From: Fusobacterium sp. SYSU M8D902
GTDB lineage: Bacteria > Fusobacteriota > Fusobacteriia > Fusobacteriales > Fusobacteriaceae
Direction of reading: 5' to 3'
Assembly (NCBI RefSeq): GCF_040199715.1
Contig: NZ_JBEFNA010000007.1
Location: forward strand, 1-64,000
Length of the DNA: 64,000 bases
Below, one piece after another: positions 27,511 to 35,648 of this stretch (the stretch's first letter is position 1; each line of letters starts with the position of its first letter). The notes under the pieces are model-generated. The model saw only the letters and a program-made list of their open reading frames with translations, ran no database searches and was not told the origin of the DNA. A program made the translations under genes and the position numbers.

Positions 27511-29079
27511 TTAATGACTACCCTGCTTGTATAAAAGCTCCTTCATCTTAAAAACCTTGCTCTCTGGAAGTAAAAGTGTCAATTGATCTCCACTCTCAAT
27601 AACAGTATCCCCCTTAGGAATAATCTCGTGTTCACTTCTTGTGATTGCCACAACTAAAATATCACGTTCCCAAGCCACTTCACATATTTTTTTTCCATCC
27701 AGCTCTGATTCTGCTGCCACTGGTACTGTTATGATTGTTTTACTCTTACAGACCTCTTCCTCTTTAGGTGTATCTTTTGGCATACGCTCAAATAATATCT
27801 CATAGACAGGTTCCAATCCTAAAAGCTCTGTTACATAGTAAGCTATTACAGAAACTGTTACCAATGCTAATAGATGATCTAAATTTCCTGTCATCTCTAG
27901 TATCAATACTGCCCCGGTAATTGGTGCTCTTACTACAGCCACAAAGTATCCAGCCATTCCTAAAACCATAAAGTGTGGAACAGCTCCTATTCCTATATCA
28001 AAATACTTTATAAGTGTAAGTCCATATATCTTACCAATAATAGCTCCTAAAACTAGCATAGGTAAGAAAATTCCTCCTGCAAACCCTGTTGCATAGCATA
28101 GTGCTGTAAAAAATAGTTTTACTATGAATATTATCATCAATAACTGTATTGTTCTATTTCCTCCAGCCATCTCTTCCACTAGTTCATGTCCTCCACCTGT
28201 TACCTCTGGTAAAAAATAACAGAATAGAAAAGATGTAGACATAACAAATGAGATCTTTACCCATCTAGGTAGTTTTATGCTTTTAAATCTGTCCTGTACC
28301 TTTATTAGAGTTACTGTAAACAGTTTACCAAAAAACGCAATAATAACTCCAAGTAAGATATAAAGTATAAACTGATAGTATGGATTCATATTTTTTGGAT
28401 ATAAAGCAATCAAATCAAATGAAGGATTCATTCCAAATATTCTTCTTCCAACAAAATCAGAGGCTATACTAGCTAAAAATGTACAGATTAGTAACTTTGC
28501 AGAGATGAATTTATGCAGCTCCTCCAATGCAAATATAACTCCCGATAATGGAGCTCCAAAAGCACCAGATAATCCCGCACTAGCTCCACTAGTTACAAGA
28601 TATTTTTTCTCGATAGTATCACGATCAAAAATCTTTGTCATTCCAAAACCTATATATGACCCTAACTGTACTGATGGTCCCTCTCTTCCTAGAGAAAGTC
28701 CAGCACCTATACTCATAAGACCAGCTATAAATTTTGCAATTAGCTCCTGTAGCCACTTACAATAATCTAATTGTCTTAATAGTATTCCTTTTACTTGTGG
28801 AATACCACTTCCGGATATTTTGGGATATTTTCTAGATATGTAATCTACAAATAATCCGATCAAAACAAAAAATAACCAAATAACAAATACAAAATATGGT
28901 TTTCCTTCCAAAGAGTTACCTATTACCTCAGTTCTAAAATGGTTAAAAAGGTTTAAAGCCAATCTATAAAGAGATACTGTAAATCCTGTCAAGGCTCCCA
29001 CCACTACACATAGCAAATATAACTTTCCACTCCCTTTTTGTAAGAGCTTTAGATTATCTGCTGCTGTTTCCGTTTTCAT
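27511..29079 (-). CDS. ClC-family chloride channel/antiporter with C-terminal RCK_C-like domain
   Basis: About 522 residues from the ATG at 29079, six bases after GGAGG. ClC filter motifs are present: SGSGIPQVKG, GREGPSVQLG (gating Glu), LSGVIFALEE and AGGIFLPML. The Glu after GREGP and the second acidic Glu in helix H suggest a Cl-/H+ exchanger rather than a channel. Residues about 440-522 form a TrkA_C/RCK_C-type domain (VPVAAESELDGKKICEVAWERD), absent from E. coli ClcA and a possible regulatory site. It is monocistronic. Confidence 0.92.
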   Translation of the reverse strand: MKTETAADNLKLLQKGSGKLYLLCVVVGALTGFTVSLYRLALNLFNHFRTEVIGNSLEGKPYFVFVIWLFFVLIGLFVDYISRKYPKISGSGIPQVKGILLRQLDYCKWLQELIAKFIAGLMSIGAGLSLGREGPSVQLGSYIGFGMTKIFDRDTIEKKYLVTSGASAGLSGAFGAPLSGVIFALEELHKFISAKLLICTFLASIASDFVGRRIFGMNPSFDLIALYPKNMNPYYQFILYILLGVIIAFFGKLFTVTLIKVQDRFKSIKLPRWVKISFVMSTSFLFCYFLPEVTGGGHELVEEMAGGNRTIQLLMIIFIVKLFFTALCYATGFAGGIFLPMLVLGAIIGKIYGLTLIKYFDIGIGAVPHFMVLGMAGYFVAVVRAPITGAVLILEMTGNLDHLLALVTVSVIAYYVTELLGLEPVYEILFERMPKDTPKEEEVCKSKTIITVPVAAESELDGKKICEVAWERDILVVAITRSEHEIIPKGDTVIESGDQLTLLLPESKVFKMKELLYKQGSH

Positions 29080-29085
29080 TAGCAA

Positions 29086-29324
29086 CCTCCAGATTTCTAT
29101 TATCTAACTCTTCTATTTTAATATTTTTTCTGTTGTTATTCAACTATTTTTTTTATTTCTATATATTATTGGCAGGCATATAGAAATATTACTATATGCA
29201 TTATACCAACTTTAGTTTTCCTTTTCTATCTATCAAAAAAAAATTAATTTTGTTCATAGTTTTATAATTTAATATTTTATTTTTACTATATTCTATTCTA
29301 TTTTATTGTTCATAATTATTGAAT
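29086..29324. other. AT-rich intergenic region between the ClC and ldcA genes
   Basis: 239 bases without a convincing gene. It holds a perfect 8-bp inverted repeat (GCATATAG/CTATATGC, about 29177-29202) with an eight-base loop and a weak minus-strand promoter (TTGAAT/TAAAAT, 17-base spacing) upstream of the ClC gene. No clear T-tailed terminator for ldcA is seen. Confidence 0.4.
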
Positions 29325-30248
29325 CTAATCTACTACAACTTTTTCAATTATTTTTATACTTTTATTTTCACTATCAATTTCACAAAGAGCTCCCAATGGT
29401 AGTGTTAACATAGGCTCACTATGCCCACTCTCCAAATTATACAGTACTGGCTTTCCTAAATTTTTAAAATAATCTTCAAAAACCTCTAATAGTGGCATAT
29501 CCTTTTCAGAATCAGGCTCACAATTTTTAAAATCACCCAATACAACACCTTGAACTTTATCCAAAACTCCATGTTTTTTTAATTGATTTAAAAATCTATC
29601 AACCTTGTAAGTTTTCTCACCTATCTCCTCTAAAAACAGTATCTTATCTCTATAATCCAAGTCATACTCTGTTCCTAGAGTGGCTATAAGAGTTGCTAAA
29701 TTCCCTCCTACGAGTACACCTCTAGCTCTTCCGTGAGATATCACTCCAATCTCTTTTGAAAAATTTTTTATCTCTATCTCTTTTGAAGAGCTTGAAAGTA
29801 CCTCTACAAAGTTTTTATAACTCTCCTCGTTATAGCTTCCTGAAAAATTGCTCACAGCCATAGGTCCATGAAATGTCACAAGCTGAGCTCTCTCATTTAG
29901 TGCTATGTGTAATGTAGTTATATCACTATATCCTATAAATATTTTAGGATTTTCTCTGATTACATCCAAATCTAAGTACTCTACTATTCTATTGCAACCA
30001 TAACCACCACGCATACACATTATTGCTGATACCTCTTTATTTGCAAAAAATTCATTTATCTCTTGAGCTCTCTCTATATCAGTCCCAGCATAAGAGTACC
30101 ACTCTTTTTTAGTACACTCTCCTAAAATTACTTTATACCCCATAGCCTCTATGTTCTTCTTAGCCTCTAAAACTCTCTCAAAAGAGGTATTACTTGCTGG
30201 TGCTACAATTCCAATAGTATCACCTTTTTTTAATTTTTTCCCTAACAT
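29325..30248 (-). CDS. ldcA: LD-carboxypeptidase (S66 family)
   Basis: A 307-residue S66 peptidase: GDTIGIVAPAS start, MCMRGGYGCNRIVEYLD, the nucleophile in FIGYSDITTLHIAL, FHGPM, the Glu in FLEEIGEKTY and the His in LESGHSEPMLTLPLGA. It cleaves the L,D bond between the diamino acid and D-Ala in muropeptides, in the cytosol for recycling (no signal peptide seen). It is 9 bases downstream of dacB in the lysine-riboswitch operon; products contain meso-DAP or lysine/lanthionine, depending on the species' cell wall. Confidence 0.93.
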   Translation of the reverse strand: MLGKKLKKGDTIGIVAPASNTSFERVLEAKKNIEAMGYKVILGECTKKEWYSYAGTDIERAQEINEFFANKEVSAIMCMRGGYGCNRIVEYLDLDVIRENPKIFIGYSDITTLHIALNERAQLVTFHGPMAVSNFSGSYNEESYKNFVEVLSSSSKEIEIKNFSKEIGVISHGRARGVLVGGNLATLIATLGTEYDLDYRDKILFLEEIGEKTYKVDRFLNQLKKHGVLDKVQGVVLGDFKNCEPDSEKDMPLLEVFEDYFKNLGKPVLYNLESGHSEPMLTLPLGALCEIDSENKSIKIIEKVVVD

Positions 30249-30257
30249 ATATCACCT

Positions 30258-31910
30258 CTAAAATAGATCTATCAGTAATTTTTCCATCTCATTTTTCAAC
30301 TTTCTTCTACTTCCATTCCAATGGTTTACTATGATAGTAAAGGCATACTCTCTACCATCTTTTTTTATATATCCAGTATATGATTGTATTCCACCCATAC
30401 TACCACTTTTTATTCTCACTTCTCCATCAAACTTTTTAGGATTTAAAAAGTCGTGAACTGTACCCTCATAACCACCTCTAGGAAGTAATTTAATATAAGC
30501 AGGATAGTTTTGATACATATATGCTACTATACCTGTCAATAACTCTGCTGATACATAATCACCTCTTGATAATCCACTTCCATCGTCCATGTTCAATACC
30601 TTTGTATCTATACCCTTCTCTTTCCAAAACTCCTCTATATTAACATCTTGAAGTTTTAACAATTGGAATAGATGTTCTGTATAGTGGTTATCACTTCTTT
30701 TTAATAGAGTTCTTACCATCTCTTTTATTGGTGCAGATTTTGTCACAGCTAATATCTTCGGATTTTTAGCTCTTTTAGATGTATCTCTAGCTGTTTTTAC
30801 CTTTCCATTGACCTTTATGTTTGCTGAGTTTAAATTACTTTTTAAATACTCACCTAAAAATAATCCTGGATTAGGAATATCACTCTGTACTACTATCTTT
30901 GAGTTCTTAGGTACCTCTCCAGTCAAAACTCTCTTGTTCTCAAGTGGTAAACCTCTAACAGAAAAATCTCTACGTCCTTTTGGTGATATCTTCAATCTAT
31001 TTTCAAATTTCAATCCAGGAATCTTAGGTTTTACCTCTAAAATTTCAACACCTTTCTCTCCAGAATTTAAAGTTAAAGTATATAGGTTGTCAAAGACACT
31101 TATTCCATAAACTCCCTGTCCATAGCTAGTTCCAAAATCCTCTAATAACCATTTTTCTTCAACTCCAACATATCCAAAAAGATTATCTATTACAATTATA
31201 TCCCCTTTTACTCCCTTTATACCTGCTGATTTTATCTTGGCTATCCAATCATTTATAAAAGCCATTCTATCTATCTTTACACCATCAGATCCAAGAGTTG
31301 GGTCTCCACCACCTATTATATATATATCCCCTATCAATATCCCTTTAGGGTCTATCTTTCCATCATATAGTAGCTTTGTTTCTAGTTTTGTATCTGCTCC
31401 TAACTTCTGAATAGCTGTAGATGATGTTATCACTTTCATTATTGATGCTGGAGTTACAGCTCTCTTCTCATTATATGAAGCCACCTGTTTTCCCTTCTGT
31501 AAATCAACAATACTAATTCCTATATTGCTATACTGTAACATCTCTAGGTTAACAAATCTTTCTACTGCTCTTTGCTCCCTTGTTTGAGTGATTTTTTTCT
31601 CTTGAACCTCCTGTTTTTTCTCCGGCTTTACCTCTACTACTTCATTTTTTACCTCTTCAACAACCGTTTCTACTGGTTCAACTTTCTCCTGTTCAACTAA
31701 CTCACTCTTTACCTCTTCAGAACCCTCATCTTCCTTGTAAAACTCACTCTCCAGCTCATTTAATATTTGCCCCGGTGCTTTCACTTCATTTTCTGTTGAG
31801 ATTTCCTCTACTGCTACATCTTCATTTTTTAGAATATCAACTGGTATATGTGTATTACTACAACCTGTCAATAAAACTAAAGCTAGTACAAAACATTTTA
31901 ATTTTACCAT
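30258..31910 (-). CDS. dacB: D-alanyl-D-alanine carboxypeptidase/endopeptidase, S13 family lipoprotein (PBP4 type)
   Basis: About 550 residues from the ATG at 31910 (GGAG 6 bases upstream). A lipoprotein signal ends in LLTGC. A Glu/Val/Lys-rich low-complexity linker spans about 30-110. The penicilloyl-serine-transferase domain has SxxK in PASIMKVITSS, SxN in RSDNHYTE and KSG in RIKSGSMGG. It trims D-Ala from peptidoglycan stem peptides in the periplasm. The operon order spmA-spmB-dacB recalls the Bacillus spore-maturation operon, although the Bacillus DacB is an S11-type enzyme and this one is S13. Confidence 0.92.
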   Translation of the reverse strand: MVKLKCFVLALVLLTGCSNTHIPVDILKNEDVAVEEISTENEVKAPGQILNELESEFYKEDEGSEEVKSELVEQEKVEPVETVVEEVKNEVVEVKPEKKQEVQEKKITQTREQRAVERFVNLEMLQYSNIGISIVDLQKGKQVASYNEKRAVTPASIMKVITSSTAIQKLGADTKLETKLLYDGKIDPKGILIGDIYIIGGGDPTLGSDGVKIDRMAFINDWIAKIKSAGIKGVKGDIIVIDNLFGYVGVEEKWLLEDFGTSYGQGVYGISVFDNLYTLTLNSGEKGVEILEVKPKIPGLKFENRLKISPKGRRDFSVRGLPLENKRVLTGEVPKNSKIVVQSDIPNPGLFLGEYLKSNLNSANIKVNGKVKTARDTSKRAKNPKILAVTKSAPIKEMVRTLLKRSDNHYTEHLFQLLKLQDVNIEEFWKEKGIDTKVLNMDDGSGLSRGDYVSAELLTGIVAYMYQNYPAYIKLLPRGGYEGTVHDFLNPKKFDGEVRIKSGSMGGIQSYTGYIKKDGREYAFTIIVNHWNGSRRKLKNEMEKLLIDLF

Positions 31911-31931
31911 CTTCTTCTCCAAATTATATTT

Positions 31932-32471
31932 TTATGCAAACATAATTCTACAAATCCATACTGCTGTTAATAATCCTGCTAGGTCTGCTAATAGTCCTGC
32001 TAATACTGCATGTCTTGTTTTTCTTATGCTTACTGCTCCAAAATATACTGCAAGAACATAAAAAGTTGTTTCAGTTGATCCCATCATAGTTGAAGCTATT
32101 CTACCTATTAATGAATCTGGTCCATAAGTTATCATCAGATCATTCATAACTCCTGTAGCTCCTCCTCCAGATAGAGGTCTTAAAATTGCCATTGGTAATA
32201 CCTCTCCAGGCATACCTATTATTGAGAATACTGGATCTAATACTTTCAACATTATATCTATACATCCAGAAGCTCTAAATATTCCTATAGCAACTAACAT
32301 AGCAACTAAAAAAGGTATTATTCTTATAGCTGTATTAAAACCTTCCTTAGCTCCTTCACAAAATACTTCATAAACCTTTACTTTTTTTACAAAGTAAGCA
32401 TATCCCACTATTATTAATATAATTAAAGGAATTGCATAAAGTGATATACTCTCCATTATTCTTACAAACAT
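31932..32471 (-). CDS. spmB: SpmB-like membrane protein (nucleoside-recognition/Gate domain)
   Basis: A 179-residue integral membrane protein with five or six hydrophobic segments. FCEGAKEGFNTAIRIIPFLVAMLVAIGIFRASG and RPLSGGGATGVMNDLMITYGPDSLIGRIASTMMGSTETTFYVLAVYFGA are the characteristic Gate-domain blocks of SpmB. In Bacillus SpmA and SpmB act together in spore core dehydration; this organism's other features give no sign of sporulation. With SpmA it may be a two-subunit transporter. AGGAGGAG lies just before the ATG. It sits between spmA and dacB. Confidence 0.9.
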   Translation of the reverse strand: MFVRIMESISLYAIPLIILIIVGYAYFVKKVKVYEVFCEGAKEGFNTAIRIIPFLVAMLVAIGIFRASGCIDIMLKVLDPVFSIIGMPGEVLPMAILRPLSGGGATGVMNDLMITYGPDSLIGRIASTMMGSTETTFYVLAVYFGAVSIRKTRHAVLAGLLADLAGLLTAVWICRIMFA

Positions 32472-32520
32472 ATTTCTCCTCCTAAATTCTACTAAAATTT
32501 TAATATTATTTCAATCTCTT

Positions 32521-33117
32521 TTATATTTTTTCTCTTCTATATGCTGGTAATTTCTCTAAAAACTTACAAGACACTACTGCTACTATAGTTGAAACAATAG
32601 TTGCTATTATTGTTGGAGCTATTATTTCAGTAGCATTTGCAGATCCTGCTGCCACTCTATAAGCTATAGTACTTGATGAGATCAGTGTCACTGAAGATGT
32701 ATTTATTGCTAAAAACATAACCATTGAGTTTGTCGCCTCATCTTTATTATCATTTAATAGTTGTAACTCTTGCATTGCCTTTATTCCTAATGGAGTAGCT
32801 GCATTTCCCAATCCAAAAAAGTTTGCTGCCATATTTGCAACTATACTTCCCATTGCAGGATGATCTGCTGGTACTTCTGGAAATAATTTTACCATTAAAG
32901 GCTTCATTGCCTTACCTAAAGCTTTTACCATTCCAGCTTCCTCTGCTACCTTCATAAGTCCCAGCCATAGAGCCATAACCCCTATCATCTCCATAGATAG
33001 TGTCACTGCTGTACTAGCACTAGAGATAGCTGAATCTGTTACTGCCTGTACATTCCCAGTAAATATCCCAACTAAAATTCCAATCACTATTAAACCACAC
33101 CATATTGCATTAATCAT
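32521..33117 (-). CDS. spmA: SpmA-like membrane protein (nucleoside-recognition/Gate domain)
   Basis: A 198-residue membrane protein: MINAIWCGLIVIGILVGIFTGN start, VTLSMEMIGVMALWLGLMKVAEEAG, ANMAANFFGLGNAATPLGIKAMQEL and FLAINTSSVTLISSSTIAYR. All are typical of SpmA. It is the first structural gene behind the lysine riboswitch and its terminator, with GAGGAGG before the ATG. Control by lysine suggests that the SpmA/SpmB pair handles lysine, a lysine derivative or a related diamino acid; this is inference. Confidence 0.9.
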   Translation of the reverse strand: MINAIWCGLIVIGILVGIFTGNVQAVTDSAISSASTAVTLSMEMIGVMALWLGLMKVAEEAGMVKALGKAMKPLMVKLFPEVPADHPAMGSIVANMAANFFGLGNAATPLGIKAMQELQLLNDNKDEATNSMVMFLAINTSSVTLISSSTIAYRVAAGSANATEIIAPTIIATIVSTIVAVVSCKFLEKLPAYRREKI

Positions 33118-33148
33118 AAAAATCCTCCTCTAAAATTTAATTTAAAAT

Positions 33149-33173
33149 AAAAAAATCACAGCTGAACTGTGAT
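33149..33173 (-). terminator. Riboswitch-controlled terminator before spmA
   Basis: Minus strand: ATCACAG, loop TTCAG, CTGTGAT, then a run of T. It lies between the lysine aptamer and the spmA ribosome site and is the likely expression platform. Confidence 0.88.
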
Positions 33174-33186
33174 AATCTACTAAGTA

Positions 33187-33356
33187 TCCCTCTAGATAGT
33201 ACTTCATTAGAAACTAATGACAAACACTATAAATATTGTTTATAGTGCCAATAAAAAAGTTCAGCCCTCTTTTTTACTTCAGCAAATTCCCCTTTCAAAG
33301 TATCATAACGCCTGCCAAGCTATATACTCTTACTCTTGTCCTCTGCTCTCTATCTT
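33187..33356 (-). ncRNA. Lysine riboswitch (L box)
   Basis: On the minus strand the leader begins GATAGAG and ends CTATC (P1). Between them lie AAGAGTA, GAAAGGGGAATTTGCTGAAGT, a long A/T stem ending TTATTGGC, and a stem around TATAGTGTTTGTCA. These blocks, in order, match the L-box aptamer of Bacillus lysC. A promoter is 20-50 bases upstream and a terminator follows. It controls spmA-spmB-dacB-ldcA. Binding of lysine normally favours termination; the direction of control here should be tested. Confidence 0.85.
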
Positions 33357-33374
33357 TATTCAATTTATATTGTA

Positions 33375-33404
33375 AGTATACTATAATTACCGTTTTTTGT
33401 ACAA
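33375..33404 (-). promoter_or_regulatory. Promoter of the lysine-riboswitch operon
   Basis: TTGTAC (33399-33404) and TATACT (33375-33380), 18 bases apart on the minus strand. The predicted start lies about 10 bases before the aptamer P1 stem. Confidence 0.65.
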
Positions 33405-33463
33405 TATATTTTATATATAGAGATATTAAAAAAAATATTTTATTTAGATTTACAAAATATTTA

Positions 33464-33491
33464 TTGACAATAACAAAATATATGCTATAAT
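33464..33491 (+). promoter_or_regulatory. Strong promoter of a candidate small RNA
   Basis: Consensus TTGACA at 33464-33469, 16-base spacer, TATAAT at 33486-33491 with an upstream TGC extension. No open reading frame follows before a terminator about 50 bases further. Confidence 0.82.
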
Positions 33492-33497
33492 AATATT

Positions 33498-33581
33498 GTC
33501 ATAAGACATTTCCTTAAATTACATTTTAATTTCTACGTATAAAGAAGTCCTGAGGCCGAAGGGGCTTCTTTATCGTTTTTT
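33498..33581 (+). ncRNA. Candidate small RNA of about 84 nucleotides
   Basis: A consensus promoter would start transcription near 33498, and a strong intrinsic terminator ends it near 33581. The terminator has a 12-bp stem (33539-33550 with 33562-33573, one G-T pair), an 11-base loop and a T6 tract. The 5' half (about 40 bases) is AT-rich and unstructured, as expected for a seed region. No start codon with a ribosome site lies inside. It faces away from the lysine-riboswitch operon promoter and ends before the IclR gene terminator. I do not recognise a known RNA family. It is of the size of the FoxI-type sRNAs reported in Fusobacterium, but identity is not claimed. Confidence 0.6.
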
Positions 33582-33607
33582 GGACTTTATAATTATTTGA
33601 TATTATA

Positions 33608-33643
33608 AATAAAAAACACCTCTACTATCTAGAAGTGTTTTTT
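33608..33643. terminator. Terminator of the IclR gene (bidirectional)
   Basis: AAAAAACAC and GTGTTTTTT bracket an inner TCTA/TAGA stem. T tracts occur on both strands, so it can end the iclR transcript (minus) and back up the small RNA terminator (plus). Confidence 0.85.
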
Positions 33644-33647
33644 GTAT

Positions 33648-34406
33648 CTATTTTATAAAATAATCTAATTTTTTACCTATCTCTTCACACGCTATTTTTA
33701 TCTCTTCAACTATTAATTTTAACTTCTCCTCTGTCAAATTATCTGGAAAACATGGACAACTTATAGCTGCTACAATTCTATTTCTATTGTCTAATATTGG
33801 AAGAGCAACTGCTTTTATATTATTGGAATGTTCCATATTGTCATAAGAGATTTTTTGTAAATTGATTTTTAATAATGCTTTTTTTAAAATCTCTCTATCT
33901 ATAATTGTGTTCTCTGTATACTTAGGGAGTATCTTAGGTAAAAGTTTATTCAATCTATTTTCACTTAACTGGCAAATAAGTAATTTACTAGCTGCCCCTG
34001 CATGAAGTGGAAATATTGCATTCTCTGAAACTGAAACCTTTATTATATCACTACTCTCAACAGTTGAAATGGTTCTTATCTTATCATTATCCAACACGCT
34101 TAACTTAAATGTCTCTTTAAACTTCAATGAAAGTGCTTCTAAATATGGATAGGTTACATTCTTCAAGAGAGTATATTTCTCATTTCTATTTGAAAAAAAG
34201 TAAAATTTTTCTCCCAATGTATACTCTTTATCCTCAAAATTTAAATATTTCAAATTTGTCAATACTTCTAACAATCTATTCACTGTAGCTTTAGAAAGTC
34301 CCAAATCTTTTGCTATGGAACTTTGAGTTGCAGAGTATTTATAGTATAAATAGTTAAATATCTTATCTGCTTTATCTATAGCTGGAACCTTTGATTTTTC
34401 ACTCAA
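33648..34406 (-). CDS. IclR-family transcriptional regulator, TTG start
   Basis: A 252-residue regulator: N-terminal winged helix-turn-helix (about 10-75; YSATQSSIAKDLGLSKATVNRLLEVLTNLKYL), then an IclR effector domain (FPLHAGAASKLLICQL, and AVALPILDNRNRIVAAISCPC). The start codon is TTG at 34406, seven bases after AGGAGG. It lies next to KDG kinase and KDPG aldolase genes, like KdgR regulators of uronate catabolism, so repression of that pair relieved by KDG is likely. It has its own terminator. Confidence 0.88.
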   Translation of the reverse strand: MSEKSKVPAIDKADKIFNYLYYKYSATQSSIAKDLGLSKATVNRLLEVLTNLKYLNFEDKEYTLGEKFYFFSNRNEKYTLLKNVTYPYLEALSLKFKETFKLSVLDNDKIRTISTVESSDIIKVSVSENAIFPLHAGAASKLLICQLSENRLNKLLPKILPKYTENTIIDREILKKALLKINLQKISYDNMEHSNNIKAVALPILDNRNRIVAAISCPCFPDNLTEEKLKLIVEEIKIACEEIGKKLDYFIK

Positions 34407-34521
34407 CTTACTTCCTCCTGATATAAACTCTTTCTTTTATTACCTTCTATCTTATAATAACATATTTTCAGATTTATTTTAATAATTTTACTTCAAAAAT
34501 CTTCAATTTTCCAAAAAACAG

Positions 34522-34552
34522 GAAAAAACTACCCTGTATCAAAAGTAGTTCC
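34522..34552 (-). terminator. Terminator of the eda-kdgK operon
   Basis: Minus strand: AACTAC, a twelve-base loop, GTAGTT, then a T run. It follows the kdgK stop codon within 50 bases. Confidence 0.65.
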
Positions 34553-34592
34553 CTCCTGCTATATTGTTAAATTATTTTTAGTTAAATATTAA

Positions 34593-35630
34593 TTATCTGT
34601 TCATCTCAGATGTATTTCCATTGTCATGGTCTGCTATAATGCTCTCTACAAGAGTTGAATCAGCACAAGAAATATCTCCAACTATCGTATTCTTTAAAAC
34701 AGAGTTAGCATTTCCATATTTCATTGCTCTTTCTGCCTCATTAAAGTGTAGGATTCCATATAGTACTCCTGCTACATAAGCATCTCCACTTCCTATTCTG
34801 TCAACTATCTCAATATTTTCATAAGCTCTTTCTGAATAGAATGTATCTGACTTTCTATCATATACTAATGATGAGAAATTATGAGATTTAGGAGAGTTTA
34901 CAACTCTTTGAGTAGAAGCTATAAATGATAGATCATACTCTTTTGCAAATGCTCTTATAATATCTTTTAGATCTCCTGTCTTTTCAAACATCTTTCTAAA
35001 AGTTTCTTCTGAAGCAAATAATATATCTACATCTGGAAGTATCTTCTCTATTTCAACCTTTGCCTCAGGCTCTGACCATAGATTTCTTCTGAAGTTTACA
35101 TCAAAAGACACCAATGCTCCACCTTTTTTAAAGTTTGAAATTAGATCCTTTGTTAAAGTCATAGAAGTTTCACAAAGCCCTAATGATATTCCACTTGTAT
35201 GAAAAATTTTAGTTTTTCCATATACTTCTGGATTTACTTCATTTACTGTCATTCTTTGGAAAGATGAATTTAATCTATCATAAGTAACATTTGGTTTTCT
35301 AGGTGATGATCCATACTCATAATAGTATATAGGCATACGTTTGTATTTACTGTCATCATAGATTAAAAAATCATCAGCTACACCATTTAATGTCATTGAT
35401 TTTCTAGCAAATTTTCCCAATTCATTGTTTGGTAAAGTTGTTAACATTGCTGTCTTTTCTCCCAAAATAGATACTGAACTAGCTACGTTAAACTCTGCTC
35501 CACCCATCTGTTTTGTCAAAAGATTTCCTTGAATAAGCATCTCATTATTTAAAGGAGATAATCTCATAATCATCTCTCCACAACAAACTAAACCAAACTC
35601 TTTTTCTGTAAAATCAAATATTTTACTCAT
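34593..35630 (-). CDS. kdgK: 2-keto-3-deoxygluconate kinase (PfkB family)
   Basis: A 345-residue ribokinase-like sugar kinase with LTKQMGGAEFNVASSVSILG at the N-terminal signature and DRIGSGDAYVAGVLYG (GAGD-type anion hole with catalytic Asp) near the C-terminus. It phosphorylates KDG to KDPG in the cytosol. KDPG aldolase is the gene immediately upstream (18-base gap), which supports KDG over other PfkB substrates. Length and order match uronate-degradation operons. Confidence 0.88.
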   Translation of the reverse strand: MSKIFDFTEKEFGLVCCGEMIMRLSPLNNEMLIQGNLLTKQMGGAEFNVASSVSILGEKTAMLTTLPNNELGKFARKSMTLNGVADDFLIYDDSKYKRMPIYYYEYGSSPRKPNVTYDRLNSSFQRMTVNEVNPEVYGKTKIFHTSGISLGLCETSMTLTKDLISNFKKGGALVSFDVNFRRNLWSEPEAKVEIEKILPDVDILFASEETFRKMFEKTGDLKDIIRAFAKEYDLSFIASTQRVVNSPKSHNFSSLVYDRKSDTFYSERAYENIEIVDRIGSGDAYVAGVLYGILHFNEAERAMKYGNANSVLKNTIVGDISCADSTLVESIIADHDNGNTSEMNR

Positions 35631-35648
35631 TAATTTTCCTCCAAGATA

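Noticed and set aside
29177-29202. Hairpin GCATATAG/CTATATGC as a terminator
   Set aside because: AT-rich stem without a following T run, and placed too far from the ldcA stop to be convincing.
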